NCBI GenBank assembly: GCA_954871525.1
Contig: OX940870.1
Location: forward strand, 12,059,501-12,123,500
From: Parietaria judaica
Taxonomy: Eukaryota; Streptophyta; Magnoliopsida; Rosales; Urticaceae
Direction: 5' to 3'
DNA length: 64,000 nt
This document shows, in pieces, positions 25,233 to 37,714 of this stretch (its first letter is position 1; each line of letters starts with the position of its first letter). Position numbers and translations under genes: made by a program. A model generated the notes under the pieces. The model was not told where the DNA came from. It did no database searches and worked only from the letters and a program-made list of their open reading frames with translations.

Positions 25233-28200
25233 TTACCAGAACAACTCCGGGTATTTACTTCTCATTTCCTCTTCTGTTTCCCATGTGGCTTCTTCGACTG
25301 AGTGACTCCTCCATAGTACTTTGATTAATCGAATCTTCTTATTTCTCAGTTCTTTTTCTTTCGTGTCAAGTACTTTGACGGGCTTCTCTTCGTAAGTGAG
25401 GTCTTCATTCAGCTGTAGCGGTTCATAGCTTAATATGTGAGAAGGGTCTGAGATATATTTTCTTAGCATGGAGACGTGAAAAGTGTTGTGTACCATCGAC
25501 ATTGATGGAGGGAGAGCTAACTTATACGCAACCGGTCCAATTCTTTCTAAGACTTCAAATGGCTCGACAAATCTAGGGCTCAATTTTCCTTTCTTCCCAA
25601 ACCTCATGACACCCTTCAGCGGAGATACCTTGACAAACACTTTATCTCCGATTTCAAATTCCAACATCCGACGCTTTAGATCGGCATAGCTCTTTTGTCG
25701 ACTTTGAGCGGTCAACATCCTTTTTCGAATTTTCTCAATCGCTTCAACGGTATCCTGCACAAGCTCTGGGCCGAGGTACTTCCTTTCACCAACTTCGTCC
25801 CAATGAACAGGCGATCGACACTTCCTTCCATATAAAGCTTCATAAGGCGCCATGCCAATTGTAGAATGATGACTATTATTGTAAGAGAACTCAACCAATG
25901 GTAGATATTTACTCCATGATCCATGAAAATCCAAAATGCATGCCCTCAGCATATCTTCTAAAGTTTGTATTGTTCTCTCTGATTGTCCATCTGATTGAGG
26001 ATGAAAAGCTGTACCAAGAGCTATCTTAGATCCCATCGCCTTGTGTAAGCTCTTCCAAAATGCTGATGTAAATCTCGCATCTCTATCAGAAACAATAGAT
26101 AATGGTACCCCGTGCAGTCGAACAATCTCCTTGACGTAAAGTTGAGCGAGTTGATCTATTGAATAGGTCATGCGAACAGGAAGAAAATGAGCCGACTTCG
26201 TGAGTCTATCAACGATAACCCAAATTGCATCATGTCCATCACTAGACCGAGGTAATCCGACGACAAAGTCCATCGTGATTTCTTCCCATTTCCATTGGGG
26301 TACTGTCAAAGGCTGGAGTAAGCCTGCTGGTCTTTGATGCTCGGCTTTAACTTGTTGACAAATAAGGCACTGCTCTACAAACTTATAAACATCGTTCTTA
26401 ATACCTGGCCACCAATAGTGAGTCTTCAGGTCTCTGTACATTTTTGTAGCGCCTGGATGAACTGAATACGGACGACTATGAGCTTCAGCCAGAATAGATC
26501 TTCTAATTGTCTCGTCATGTGGCATATACAATCTTCCATTGTACCTTATTACACCATCTTGCAATAGTTGACATTCCGTTCTTTTTCCTGATGAAATTCT
26601 TGATCTCAACTTACTCGCATATGCATCAGTTGCCTGGCCTTCTTTGATCATTTCTAGCGGGGTGGGTTGAAGCGTCATTGCAGATAGTCTCTCCATTAAA
26701 CCTCTAGGCTCGATCTCGATATTAAGCTTTTCAAGATCAACTAATATGTGATTTTGAATACTCGTCATTGAAGACAGTTCTCCGGTCGACTTCCTGCTTA
26801 ACGCATCAGCAACAAGATTCGCTTTTCCTGGGTGATAATTAATCACGCAATCGTAGTCCTTCACTAGCTCCAACCATCTTCTTTGCCTCATATTTAATTC
26901 CTTCTGCGTGAAGAAATACTTTAGGCTTTTATGATCTGTGAATATTTCACACCTTTCAGCATATAAATGATGTCGCCAAATTTTCAGAGCAAAAACCACT
27001 GCTGCTAGTTCCAAATCGTGCGTCGGGTAATTCTTCTCGTACTCCTTTAGTTGTCTAGAAGCATAAGCGATGACTTTCCCATTCTGCATCAATACACATC
27101 CTAACCCCTTCTTTGAAGCATCACTGTACACAACAAATCCACCACTTCCGCTAGGAATGGTAAGTACGGGGGCTGATGTTAAACGTCGCTTTAACTCTTG
27201 GAAACTTTCTTCACATGAATCCGACCATTGAAACTTTACACCCTTTCTCGTGAGCTGAGTAAGAGGGGACGCTATTTTGGAAAATCCTTTCACAAACCGT
27301 CTATAATACCCAGCTAGTCCAAGGAAACTCCGTACTTCTGATACATCCTTAGGTCGAGACCAATTACTTACAGCTTCAATCTTCCCGGGATCTACAGAAA
27401 TTCCTTCGCTTGTTACAATATGCCCAAGAAATGCAACTTTATCCAACCAAAATTCACATTTCTTGAACTTTGCGTAAAGCTGATTTTTCTTCAAGATATC
27501 CAACACTATCCTTAGATGTTCGGCGTGCTCAGCTTCGGATCGAGAGTAAATCAATATGTCATCGATAAACACAATGACAAACTTATCCAAATAGTCTTTG
27601 AAGACTCTATTCATCAAGTCCATGAAAGCGGCTGGAGCGTTTGTTAACCCAAATGGCATAACCAAGAACTCGTAATGTCCATATCTTGTACGAAAAGCTG
27701 TTTTACGAACATCTTCTGATTTCACCTTAAGCTGATGGTAACCAGATCTCAGATCAATCTTTGAAAATACAGAAGCACCTTGAAGTTGATCAAACAAGTC
27801 GTCGATCCTCGGAAGTGGGTACTTGTTCTTTATCGTTACTTTATTGAGCTCTCTATAATCAATACACAGTCTAAAACTTCCATCTTTCTTTTTGACAAAC
27901 AACACTGGTGCACCCCAAGGCGAAAAGCTGGGACGAATAAATCCTTTGTCTAGTAGCTCTTCCAATTGGCTCTTTAATTCTTTTAACTCCATCGGAGCCA
28001 TACGATATGGTGCTTTAGATATTGGTGAGGTTCCAGGCAAAACTTCAATTGAAAAATCAATTTCCCTGTCTGGCGGTATACCAGGCAAATCATCCGGAAA
28101 CACTTCCAAGAACTCATTAACAATAGGTACTTCTTCCGGTCTCGTCTTATGCTCAGCTTCGACATCAACAACATGGGCTAAATAGCCGGCACACCTAGAA

Positions 28201-29732
28201 TTAAGCAATTTCCATGCTTTCAACGTTGAAATAAGAGGAAATGGTTTACTCTTGTTTATCCCCACAAAAGTAAACTCATCTTCTCCTGGTGGTTGGAACT
28301 TGACAGTCTTCTTGTTGCAATCAACAACGGCATTATACTTTGCTAGCCAATCCATGCCCAGAATGACATCGAAGTCTTTTATATCTAACACCACGAGATC
28401 CGCATGTAACTCCCTTCCGTCTATTATAATTTTGGAAGCTCGCAAAGCTTCTTTTGAACATAAAAATTCACCCGATGGGATTTTAACACAATAAGTATCT
28501 ACTAATGTCTCAGGAGGTATACCCAATTTTCTCATGAATGCAAGTGAGGCAAATGAATTTGTAGCTCCTGGATCTATTAGTGTATGAGCGAAAAGATCAG
28601 AAATAAGAATCTGACCTGAAACAACAGAAGGGCTGGCATCCGAATCTCCTTTAATCATAGCGAAAACTCGTCCTGGAGTCTTTGGTTGGTTTCTCTGAAC
28701 CATTGGGCAATCCTTGATGAAGTGGCCCGGTTTTCCACACTTGAAGCAAACACCCGCACCAAAGCGACAAGGTCCTTGATGAGGCTTCCCGCATACCGAG
28801 CACAACTTCTGAACATTTGTTGGACTATTCATTTGAGGATTGCTGGGGCGTTTTTCTCCCCCCCTTCTCTGAATCTGATTTGGAGGCTCTTTTCTTTTTA
28901 AATCAGTGTTGCTTCGTTGGAAAGGCTTATTTGCATTGTCCCTTCCTCTTGAAAAATTTGCATTCCTGCGTTGTTCTTGTGCCCTATCAGCTCTTTGTTG
29001 ACCTTGCTCTGCTTGTAGTGCCTTCTGACACACTTCTCCAAATGTCATATCTGGGCTCAAGACGACACTAAGGTTCTTAAATAATTCTGCTCTTAAGCCC
29101 TTAGTGAAGTGATCCACTTTCAACATGTCGTTGGAAACCATATGCGGTGCAAACCTGGACAGCTCATCGAACTTCCTTATAAACTCGGAAACTGACATTC
29201 CTCCTTGCCTCAAATACATAAATTCTGCAGCCTTGGCTGATCTGTGAGAATAAGTGAAGTATTTGCTGAAGAACTTCTCCTTAAATTGTTCCCATGTCAT
29301 CTGTGATACATCCGTAATTGCTTTAACAGTATCCCACCAATGGACTGCATCTTTTCTGAGATAGAACGAGGCACACGCAACTTTTTCAGCATCCGATATC
29401 GCCGCATAGTCCAGCATCCCTTCAACCGTTTTCACCCAATCTTCAGCATCCAAGGGATCACCGCCACCCTCAAAGCTTGGGGGGTTTAACTTTCTAAATC
29501 GTTCTCCACCGTGCTCCATCCGTTCTCTGGCAATTGAGGAAGAGACGGGTTGTTGCTGATTGTGTCTCTCTTGTTGTTGTAGTAATGATTCAATCAGACC
29601 ACTTTGTCTTTCAATCTGTCTCCCCTGCCTCTCGCATAATTCTGTAAGGCGTTCTATCAAACTACTTTGGGAGGAAGCGGGAATATCTGGGTTCACTCTT
29701 TCCTCATGAACTCTCTCAGTTTCTTCCGCCAT
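25233..29732 (-). CDS. Gag-pol polyprotein, Tekay chromovirus (1,499 aa, intact)
   Basis: A single uninterrupted frame. The N-terminus is Q/E-rich (residues ~25-65, coiled-coil-like), followed by a capsid-type gag region (~95-245) and a CCHC zinc knuckle (C329, C332, H337, C342). The protease has D387-P-G-A. Reverse transcriptase spans ~560-775, with F-I-D-D catalytic residues at 722-725. RNase H spans ~865-980 (D871, E908, D933). Integrase has an HHCC finger (H1085, H1092, C1122, C1125) and the catalytic triad D1155, D1216, E1252. A chromodomain lies at ~1447-1498, near the integrase C-terminus. In this family the enzymes copy the RNA into DNA and insert it, and the chromodomain is thought to steer insertion to marked chromatin. 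All catalytic residues I could check are present, so it may be functional. Start ATG lies ~195 bp downstream of the primer site. Confidence 0.97.
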   Translation of the reverse strand: MAEETERVHEERVNPDIPASSQSSLIERLTELCERQGRQIERQSGLIESLLQQQERHNQQQPVSSSIARERMEHGGERFRKLNPPSFEGGGDPLDAEDWVKTVEGMLDYAAISDAEKVACASFYLRKDAVHWWDTVKAITDVSQMTWEQFKEKFFSKYFTYSHRSAKAAEFMYLRQGGMSVSEFIRKFDELSRFAPHMVSNDMLKVDHFTKGLRAELFKNLSVVLSPDMTFGEVCQKALQAEQGQQRADRAQEQRRNANFSRGRDNANKPFQRSNTDLKRKEPPNQIQRRGGEKRPSNPQMNSPTNVQKLCSVCGKPHQGPCRFGAGVCFKCGKPGHFIKDCPMVQRNQPKTPGRVFAMIKGDSDASPSVVSGQILISDLFAHTLIDPGATNSFASLAFMRKLGIPPETLVDTYCVKIPSGEFLCSKEALRASKIIIDGRELHADLVVLDIKDFDVILGMDWLAKYNAVVDCNKKTVKFQPPGEDEFTFVGINKSKPFPLISTLKAWKLLNSRCAGYLAHVVDVEAEHKTRPEEVPIVNEFLEVFPDDLPGIPPDREIDFSIEVLPGTSPISKAPYRMAPMELKELKSQLEELLDKGFIRPSFSPWGAPVLFVKKKDGSFRLCIDYRELNKVTIKNKYPLPRIDDLFDQLQGASVFSKIDLRSGYHQLKVKSEDVRKTAFRTRYGHYEFLVMPFGLTNAPAAFMDLMNRVFKDYLDKFVIVFIDDILIYSRSEAEHAEHLRIVLDILKKNQLYAKFKKCEFWLDKVAFLGHIVTSEGISVDPGKIEAVSNWSRPKDVSEVRSFLGLAGYYRRFVKGFSKIASPLTQLTRKGVKFQWSDSCEESFQELKRRLTSAPVLTIPSGSGGFVVYSDASKKGLGCVLMQNGKVIAYASRQLKEYEKNYPTHDLELAAVVFALKIWRHHLYAERCEIFTDHKSLKYFFTQKELNMRQRRWLELVKDYDCVINYHPGKANLVADALSRKSTGELSSMTSIQNHILVDLEKLNIEIEPRGLMERLSAMTLQPTPLEMIKEGQATDAYASKLRSRISSGKRTECQLLQDGVIRYNGRLYMPHDETIRRSILAEAHSRPYSVHPGATKMYRDLKTHYWWPGIKNDVYKFVEQCLICQQVKAEHQRPAGLLQPLTVPQWKWEEITMDFVVGLPRSSDGHDAIWVIVDRLTKSAHFLPVRMTYSIDQLAQLYVKEIVRLHGVPLSIVSDRDARFTSAFWKSLHKAMGSKIALGTAFHPQSDGQSERTIQTLEDMLRACILDFHGSWSKYLPLVEFSYNNSHHSTIGMAPYEALYGRKCRSPVHWDEVGERKYLGPELVQDTVEAIEKIRKRMLTAQSRQKSYADLKRRMLEFEIGDKVFVKVSPLKGVMRFGKKGKLSPRFVEPFEVLERIGPVAYKLALPPSMSMVHNTFHVSMLRKYISDPSHILSYEPLQLNEDLTYEEKPVKVLDTKEKELRNKKIRLIKVLWRSHSVEEATWETEEEMRSKYPELFW

Positions 29733-29926
29733 AACTTCCTGAAAATGCCCTCTTTTAATCTTACATGAGCAATTTTACTAAACGCTACTTTTGCGTAAAT
29801 ATTGTAATTATGCCCAAATAGTACAAGAATATATCACGAACAAGGAAAAATCGAACCTGTTGATTGGTCGACTCGAGCTATGATCATTTGCATATGAGAT
29901 GGTCTACAGGAACGACTAAACCTGTA

Positions 29927-29938
29927 GCTCTGATACCA
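29927..29938 (-). other. Primer binding site of the complete Tekay element
   Basis: TGGTATCAGAGC on the minus strand, complementary to the 3' end of plant initiator tRNA-Met, 4 nt from the 5' LTR end at 29943. Confidence 0.92.
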
Positions 29939-29942
29939 AAAC

Positions 29943-32639
29943 TATAACGCCCCGTACGGCCTATGTAATTATATTTTCTTTTAAACTCATAAAAGTGAGC
30001 CACTGAAAAACATTTTTTTTTCTTTCTTATATATATAGATATATATATATACACCTATTTTATATATCTACATATTGAAACGCTATATTATTATTATTTT
30101 ACATTTAACTAACGTCAAAACTCCCATATCTAACCACTGTCAGTATTTATCCCAAAACGAGGAAGCATAAACTACTTGCTCCTTTGTTTTGATTTATACA
30201 TAGCGTAACGACACTCAAAATACCCCAAGTACACAACTAGCTATCCCACGGTCGTTAGTATCTCATATGCATCAGATCCCTAGCTTCGAGTCTTCAACCA
30301 ACAGCCTCAAGTGTCATTTGAATTACCTGCAATGTCTGCATTACAAGAATTCTAATGAGCGAAAGCTCAGTAAGTAAAAGACAATTTAACAACTCATATA
30401 ACACCGTTCGTATCAAAACCATATAACACAATTAATGTGCATTATCTAGTTCTCTTTTCATTCATGTCATATTAACATAGTACATTAGTATGAATTATCC
30501 AATTCTCTTTCATAATGTGTATCTCAAATGCTAAGGCTTGTAGACGTTGTTATGGACGCTCCTGTTACACAATTCCCCATAATTCTTTTAACATGTGACC
30601 CGTTCGTCACTTCTTTTAACATGTGACCCGTTTGTCACTTCTTTTAACATGTGACCCGTTCGTCACTTCTTTTAACATGTGACCCATTCGTCACTTCTTT
30701 TAACTTCGACCGGTCGGTCGTAACGTTTCAATTCTTTTAACATGTGACCGGTCGTAACATTACACGCAGACGTGTGGGGAAAATTCTCAATTTCATTCCC
30801 GGTGATCAGTCGGGCTTCCCACACCGCGCCATATATCATAGTCTCTTTATAGAGACATCGTAACAGGCACGCCGCCTACCCAAACTTAGCAACTGAGATA
30901 CACTGTCATTAATTCTTTTAACATATACACCATTCATAATGAACAAACATCGGAGCAATGATGCAATCATATGCATACATTAACACATAAGTCACCAATC
31001 AATTTCGTTCTTGTAATGCAAGTAAAGGAAGTCTTTACTTACCTCTAAACCGTCCGATGAGTCTGGTAGTGTGGAAAGCGTCAACCTCACTCAAGAGTCG
31101 GTGTGCGTAGGCTCTGATTTACAAATTCATGTTTTATTTTCGAAATCAATCCTTAATTATAAGATATTATCCCATAAGATAAACTTATAAACATTATAAC
31201 TAAGACCAATAAGTCTAATAAACAATCGAAACTTTGACATACATGTCTAGCTAAAATATGGACACTTTCAATCAAAATGGCACTATATATACAAAGTTAC
31301 ATTTTATAACCTGATTGACAATTTTATAGTATTTTAAATACTTTGACAAAAAGACACTTTAAGAATATAAGAAATAATCAACTCAAAGAAGTTCTAAATT
31401 CTTTAATTTTAAATCAACCACGGAACAATATGAGAGTTAAGCTCGAGACCAAATATACACAAAGCTATATACAAATCTTAATTACTCAGATTTTGTGGCA
31501 TAATTTGATCAACTTCAATATATATTACCTACATTAATCCACTATTAACTATCATGGTACAAATAAATCAAAACATCATATATGTTGAAAGCAAATTATT
31601 TCTAAGTTTATGCTTTTCAACAAGCCAGATAAATACAATTTTTAAAACACGTGTAGGTTATAAACTTAATATTTATATAGACATATTAAGAGTTATCTAC
31701 TCTTTAGTAGTTTTAATAACACAAAAGCAAGCACACCCCAACTCAATAAAGAGCTGGATTTTGATTATTATAGCTAATAAATATAAAGTATATGAAAACA
31801 ATTCGTACTGCTCTTTTACCAAAAACTGAAATATAAGCTCTCAACCAATTCTAGGGTTTTAGAAGAAAAGTTATCTCCCTAAAAAGGAAAGAAAAATTAT
31901 CGTTCATATATGAATAAATACTAACCTGTACTATAAACTCAAATCTCTAACGACCAGTTTGATAGCCGACGCCAGGAGAGAAGCAAGCAAGGAAAATGAT
32001 GAAGAGGATATGGTCGAAGAGTATTAACGATAGTTTTTGAGAAAGAAAGTTCGAGATACCCCTTGTATTCTCTTTTATTACTTGTTATACTAATTGATTC
32101 ATATATATATATATATATATATATATTCTTTACACGTATCACTAGTAGATTATAGTAATCATTAGAATAATTGATAAGGTTATAGACATCCTTATCGTCT
32201 CATATAATTTCTTATTATTAGTTATTTAATTATTATATAACTTCCCGTACTTGAAATAACTAACAAACATACACATTCTTATTTTTAAATGAAGCAGTTA
32301 GTCTTCAAACTTATTGCCACAGCTTCACACTAAAACTAATCAAACCTTAATATTGTTAATTTATATAAGAGGCTTGCACACCGATCTTGACGTAAATTTC
32401 TGCTTATTCCACACTGCATCAAGGCTCAAAATCAATATTAGTATTGTACGATGAATTTTGTCAAATACGATATATACATGATCATATCAAAAGTTATTTT
32501 AGCACACAATTTGCTAAGCCTATAATAACATGTACACTAATTTCAATAATTTCTAAAAGATATGGAAACATATAACTAGGCTCATGGAAAAATATATATT
32601 TTATGCGTAAACTTGCTCATGAGATTATTGGGCATTATA
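29943..32639 (-). repeat. LTR 2 (5' LTR of the complete Tekay element)
   Basis: 2,697 bp, with the same TATAACGCCC ... GGGCATTATA ends as LTR 1 and the same internal 28-bp tandem repeat (30583-30694). The TA tract (about 32100-32126) is 2 bp longer than in LTR 1. It adjoins copia-derived sequence at 32640. Confidence 0.93.
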
Positions 32640-32689
32640 GTGTAAATGAATTTACAAAAATAAAAGAGGACCGAATGAAAATGTAGAGA

Positions 32690-33131
32690 CAACCAAACAA
32701 GGCCTGTCGGTAAGGGTTACACCCAAAAGGAAGGTATTGATTATGAAGATACATTCTTGCCAGAAGTCATGCTAAAATTCATCCGAATTCTTGTATCCAT
32801 CGATACCGCCCTAGATTATGACATCTGGCAGATGGATGTTAAGACTGCGATTCTGAACGGCAGTCTTGACGAGCAGATTTATATGGCTCAACCAGACGGG
32901 CAGATTATGACATCTCGCTAATTCAATTGAACCACGAAGTCATACGCGTTCTAACAAATAGAATGAAAATATCACCTCATAAAGGACATTGTTCATAGAA
33001 GGGATGCCGAAGTTAAGAGGATCCCGATGGCAGACAATCTTATTGATCCGTTTACCAAGGAATTACCAAATAACACTTTCGAGTCTCATTTAGAGGGTGT
33101 GTGGATAAAAGAACACTCACACCTTATTTGA
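32690..33131 (+). pseudogene. Ty1/copia pol remnant (RT piece joined to C-terminal end)
   Basis: From about 32706 to 32900 the plus strand reads a copia-type reverse transcriptase N-terminal block (KGYTQKEGIDYE near 32712, then IWQMDVKTAILNG near 32820). About 85 bp later, from about 32988, the frame matches the C-terminal end of copia pol (ADNLIDPFTKELP and an ESHLEG-type motif) and ends at the stop 33129-33131. The RT catalytic YVDD region and most of RNase H are missing between the two blocks, so this is a large internal deletion. The upstream half of the element is absent because the Tekay LTR begins at 32639. It is non-functional. Confidence 0.85.
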
Positions 33132-33144
33132 GATCAAGTGGGAG
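33131..33144 (+). other. Polypurine tract of the copia remnant
   Basis: AGATCAAGTGGGAG directly after the pol stop and 2 nt before a TGTTGAAAATAATG LTR start, the usual copia arrangement. Confidence 0.7.
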
Positions 33145-33146
33145 TT

Positions 33147-33900
33147 TGTTGAAAATAATGTCTACAAATGAGATATTAAGAGATCTTTTGTAGAACGTAT
33201 TTGTCAATGTAATTGTTGATTAAATAAATTGAATAAAAGTATGCATTCTTTTAAAGTTTCTGTTTATACTTAAATAAATCTATGCCCATAAACTTCTCGT
33301 TTACGAAAAAAGAAGTTAAGTAGGGACTTAACAAGGCGCTCCTTTTTAGAAGGTCTTAAAAGAGAAGTTTGTAATCTTATAATCAACTAGGCAGTTGCAT
33401 TCAAGTCTGATTGTTAAGGAAGTTTGAAATGTTGAGTCTTGTGAAATTGGGGGTTGGACTCCACAAGCTTTCCTTACATATCTTAATGAAGATATTAGAC
33501 TAAACCAATGATGGCTGGGATAAATGTGAAATGTCATTTGTCACCTTTTCTCCAACATCACACATTTAGGAATTGTCCCGTGATAATCTCAATCATGAGG
33601 AAACACTTAATTTGTTGAGATGTCTTACGTGATTTGGTTAGTCAATGAGTGAGGTTCACTGTACTGACTCAATATCTCGACGGTCGGTACCGCTAAGATA
33701 TCTCAATGACATTACGGTGTTCACATATATGGAATTTATGCACTATGGGTAATTCAACATCCAATATCACGTCAATCTTTGTTTGGGGATTGTAAATGAA
33801 CAAACTAGGCCTGGTGTTCAAGGACTTAGTAACTCATCGATATAAACACGTGAATTGTAAGGACAACTCACAATATATGTTTCTCATTATTGGATAATGA
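33147..33900 (+). repeat. Copia 3' LTR (right boundary uncertain)
   Basis: Starts TGTTGAAAATAATGTC right after the polypurine tract. There is no second LTR in the window for comparison, so the right end is a guess. A possible TTCAACA end lies near 33757, but LTR-like text seems to continue to about 33900. The sequence from here to 34029 is AT-rich with no gene visible. Confidence 0.5.
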
Positions 33901-34029
33901 AAAAAAGGTCAAACAGAGTTAATGAAAAAAAAGAATAATTAAAAAGGTCAAACAGTGTTTAAGAATACTCCTTTCAACTTAATAATACGTATAAAGGATT
34001 ATAAATAAAAATACAATGTGGACCGTATG

Positions 34030-34048
34030 TAGAGCTGTTTCTCGCGAC
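34030..34048 (+). repeat. hAT left terminal inverted repeat
   Basis: TAGAGCTGTTTCTCGCGAC. It pairs with the reverse complement of 38088-38106 at 16 of 19 positions. Confidence 0.85.
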
Positions 34049-34136
34049 GTCGCGACTCGTCGCGACGAGAATCGCCAAAGTCGCGAGATGCGGCGTCGCG
34101 ACGAGTCGCGATTGGCGGCGTCGCGAGAAATCGCGA
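34042..34136. repeat. Left subterminal TCGCGA cluster
   Basis: Eight copies of the palindrome TCGCGA in 95 bp, mostly in GTCGCGAC(T/G) context, in an otherwise AT-rich neighbourhood. Probable transposase-binding sites by analogy with the subterminal repeats of hAT elements. The stretch 34137-34647 between the cluster and the transposase stop is AT-rich with no gene visible. Confidence 0.85.
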
Positions 34137-34647
34137 CCAGCGCGAGATGTTTGGATTTGTTGAGTTTTTCTACTTTGTGGCATATGTATCTAGTTTTTTC
34201 CAGTGTTAAACTTAGTTAGTTTTTACCCGAATTTTATTATCAAACTTTATCAATAATTTCAAAACTATATTTACATATTTTTATTATTTATAATAATTAT
34301 TTGTAATTAATTTATTTCAAAATTAATATTTAAATATGTTATAATTATTATTTTGTAACATATTAATAAGTTTGATTTATATGTTCGTTTTTAATTTGTA
34401 ACATATGTTAATAAATATTAATTTGTAACATATTAATAATTTGAACAAATTTAATCAACAAATATATAATTAAATACGATAAGACGAGATATTAAAAAAA
34501 AGAAGTTGTATTATTCATTGTGAATATTACAATAAGGTGGAAGAGAGCTGTAAATATTCAGTGTAAATATTACAAGATGCCTCACTAAAACCTCTCTTGT
34601 AAAACCCTCCTTAGGGACATAAAACCAAGAGAGGAAAGAGCACATCA

Positions 34648-36553
34648 TTACTCGGGGAACATTGCGTTGAATCTTTCCGTCATTAGCTCCAGATCGCTTG
34701 GCTCGGAGCGTTCGGCAATCACGGGGGGGTTGAAGAACAAATCATTCAACACCACAATCTGCTCGACGTGTGTGTTGGTGGTTGACGCCCGCCGGTCGTT
34801 GATGAGATATTGAGCCGTGCTAAAAACGCTCTCCGAAGCAACGCTGGAAATGGGGATGGACAGTATATCCCTCGCCATTCTTGCCAATAGCGGAAATCTG
34901 TCCCGTCGAATCTTCCACCACCTTATCACATCGAACTCGTCGGAGTCTTCGTCGAATAGCAGGCCGTAGTAGCGCTTCAATTCTGTCGGTTGGCCGTCCG
35001 TGTCGCCCGCCAACGGCGTAGTGGATTCCCCGCGACTTACCTGTTGCTTGAGTCTCCGGCTGAAGTCGTATCCCGTCTTGGTTGGGCTTGCCATCACTGC
35101 CCTTTGCTCGTCCTGTGAGTTGAATTGAGGGAACCGTTTGTTGTATTCACTGTACAATTCATAAAAAGCTTCGTTAACAACATTAACATAATTACGATAA
35201 TCCACCCCTATGTTTTCTCCGATCGCTATCATCATTGGCCCATATGCATCCGAAATATGAGGGTCTAGAATAGCACCGAAGCAAAACGAAAACGGGGGTG
35301 GATCCCAATACGACTTGAATTTTGCAACCATAGACTCAATAAGCGGCGAAATAATAGGGTCGTTTTGGAATTCTTTGAAAGCACACGAAATTTGATAAAG
35401 ACCCGAAAGACCATGATTCAAAGAAGGTTTATTTTGGTTAAAAAAATTTAAAGTAACTACATAAAAAGGTTTGAGGAAAGCGAGGAATTTCTTCGCGGTA
35501 GCCCATTCCGCCTCCGTGATCCGCGCCTCCGGAGGGAGTTCTTGTCCGGGGAAATGGTCCAAAGGAAGCCTCTGTCTACACACAACTGAAATCATTAAAC
35601 ACGTAGAGTTCCATCGCGTATTATTATCTAAACCAAACTTATTAGCTTTATGATTGTGGTCTTTACAAAATCGTCTCCACCTATTGGTGGTCTGAGGATG
35701 CTGGATCCAATCAACAATGCCGCGTAATTTTTCAACATGGTGTGCAATATGTCCCTCTCCCGTTCGTGCAATTAAATTAATTATGTGACAAGCACACCGT
35801 TGATGTAAAATATTTCGAAACGGAGAAGCGGGCAACATTGTTTCCAAGATCATAATCGCGGCGTTGTTGCTTGAGGCATTATCTAAGGTAATTGAAATAA
35901 CACGATTTTGTAAACCCCAATCACCAAATAATTCAAATAATTTCTCGGCTATGTTTTTTCCGGTATGGCGACACTCGAAAGGCGATAAGTTTGAAAGTCG
36001 TTGACATGGATTCCACTCATCGTCGACGTAGTGGGCGGTCAAACTCATGTAATCATTTAAACTTGGACCGCTCCACAAGTCGGTGGTAAAAGCAACGTTT
36101 ATGTTAGACATTTTGAAAAAATCGACTAAAAGGTTTTTTTGCAAATCATAAGCGGTTTCCATGTCCCCGGTATAAGTGGTACGAGAAAACTGCTGGTATG
36201 TCGGATTATTCCTTTTCATATATCGTGTGTGGTTGGGATTTTCGACAAAACTCAGCGGAACGCCCGTAGAAAGAATCCATTCGAGTGTCCATTTCCGTAA
36301 ATTCACAGCAGAAAGAGCACTTACCTGTGCTGTGTTTACCTCATCGAGCTCCCCGGTTGGGAAGCACACATTAGCGTGTCGGTTTAAGTATCCGGTTCCC
36401 CGCTCCCCCATTCCGTCTAGAATTGTCCCGCACTTTTTGCATGTGGCATTTTTAACACGCTCGCCTCGCTCGTTGATGTGCCGATCTTCATGAAAACATT
36501 TCCACACCGGGGCCGTGTTTGGCCGTCCCCACGCCAAGCCATGAGGATTAACT
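34648..36553 (-). CDS. hAT transposase, exon 2 (main catalytic exon)
   Basis: Open frame of ~634 codons ending at 34648. Numbering from the leucine codon at 36537: a BED-type zinc finger (C33, C36, H54, C58), the first catalytic aspartate in FTTDLW (D153), the second in TLDNASSN (D219), then the C-A-C-H motif (248-251) typical of hAT RNase H-like folds. A C-terminal dimerisation domain lies at ~536-603 (WWK, FPLLARMARDILSIP, VASESVFS). I did not assign the third catalytic acidic residue. An upstream acceptor (AATAG then AGTT at 36554/36553) joins in frame to exon 1. In this family the protein excises and reinserts the transposon, acting in the nucleus on the terminal and subterminal repeats. 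No stops or frameshifts seen. Confidence 0.9.
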
Positions 36554-37141
36554 CTATTAAAACAAAAGGAAAATCACAAATTTAAATGTCATAAAGTTTA
36601 TTATTCATCATATTGATTTAATTAAAAGTTAAATAAAAAAGTTAACAAAATTAAAATGGTATTTCTTATGTGTGAAAATAATTATCAAACTCTTTTGGAC
36701 GGAACTCCCCGAGGTTCCACGGCCAGATCGACTGGAAAGGATGCTATGATCTCGCTTTAGGCCCAAGCTTTTCTAGACAGAACTCCCCGAGGTTCCCAGG
36801 CTAGCTTGGAGGAGATTGCAAAGCAAACCTTATTTAAAAACCAATCTTTCTAAGACACCATAATCCAATAATAACTTTATAATTATTACCACACATACAA
36901 ATTACCCTTTTTAATTTTTTTAACTTATTTAAGTAACCATTTAAAGTTTAATTAAATTAATATGATTAAATGATTATTAAATCTCAAGAAATTCGTTTCT
37001 GATGTGGAAGATCAGTCGGAACCGCAACCACATAGCATACTAAGACTTTCAAGAGACGTGGCAAATTAATTATTTATTCTAAAATAATTAAAATAATAAT
37101 AATAAAAATAATATTAAAATAATAATAATTAAAATAATTAC
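36554..37141 (-). other. Inferred intron of the hAT transposase gene
   Basis: 588 bp, minus-strand donor GG|GTAATT and acceptor AATAG|AGTT. Joining gives an in-frame protein of ~785 aa. The intron is AT-rich and contains a duplicated block with AACTCCCCGAGGTTCC at about 36692 and 36768. Inferred from frame and splice signals only. Confidence 0.6.
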
Positions 37142-37593
37142 CCCGTTTCCGGTCGCGGACGTCGAGCACGTCGAGGCAATTGGACGGAGCCTTCGCCGGT
37201 TTCGTTGATCGAGAGTGGAGAACCATCGTGGTACGAGCCAACAACGGAGGAATGGTGTGGGCCCTCCTCTTCGGCAAGATCGCGTCTTTGAGGCGGTTCC
37301 TCCGGCGGTTGAAGTGGGCCCTCCCTGCGGTCGTCGGCGGGTCCTCCTTGAAACAAGAGTTCAAAAAATGGATCGGTGGTTCCTGCCTCCCTACATCGAC
37401 GTAGCGTGCTGCTGTTGACCATTGATGCCGGAACGTGCGTCGGATAATTTGGATTTGGTGGGGAGGGAAGTGTTTCTACAACGGGAATGTAGCCCTCGGG
37501 CGTAGGTTGCGATTGCTCCCTGGCATTAAAATCAGGAACCAAATCCCTAGCCGCCCTACGACCCCCGGAACTACCACCGCTTCTTCGAGACAT
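37142..37593 (-). CDS. hAT transposase, exon 1 (N-terminal region)
   Basis: ATG at 37593. It encodes ~150 residues rich in R, G, P and S (begins MSRRSGGSSGGRR), low-complexity and probably disordered, with a basic start that could serve in nuclear import or DNA contact. There is no recognisable domain. It is linked to exon 2 by a plausible 588-bp intron, and a TATA-like box lies 115 bp upstream. It could instead be a separate small frame, but orientation, spacing and phase favour one gene. Confidence 0.65.
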
Positions 37594-37707
37594 AATGGGG
37601 AAATTTGAGAACTTGAGAGCTTTAGAGGGAAAAAACTTAGAGAGTTGAGAGAATTTGAGAGAGAGTTGGAAGATTGTTGGTGAGGAAATGAGGGTGGGAG
37701 AGGTGGT

Positions 37708-37714
37708 ATTTATA
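37708..37714 (-). promoter_or_regulatory. TATA box of the hAT transposase gene
   Basis: Minus strand CCTATAAATACC, about 115 bp upstream of the exon 1 ATG. Confidence 0.6.

Larger units (their letters stand above)
22498..32639 (-). mobile_element. Complete Tekay-type chromovirus (Ty3/gypsy), 10.1 kb
   Basis: A full LTR retrotransposon on the minus strand: 5' LTR 29943-32639, primer site 29927-29938, gag-pol 29732-25233, polypurine tract about 25195-25206, 3' LTR 22498-25192. Lineage is inferred from the order protease-RT-RNase H-integrase-chromodomain, the initiator tRNA-Met primer site and the long (2.7 kb) LTRs whose ends read TATAACGCCC, close to the usual chromovirus TGTAACGCCC. By eye I find about five substitutions and one 2-bp microsatellite difference between the LTRs, so insertion is recent. 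No target duplication can be tested, because the left LTR adjoins another internal region instead of host DNA. Confidence 0.93.

Noticed and set aside
27892..29071. Plus-strand frames opposite the Tekay gag-pol
   Set aside because: Shadows of the intact 1,499-residue minus-strand frame; no motif of their own.
34042..34136. CpG-dense TCGCGA cluster considered as a host CpG-rich promoter
   Set aside because: The same cluster occurs at the opposite end beside the inverted repeat, so it belongs to the transposon.
36692..36800. Duplicated AACTCCCCGAGGTTCC block considered as a separate mobile element
   Set aside because: Two copies only, inside the inferred intron, without terminal repeats or target duplications.
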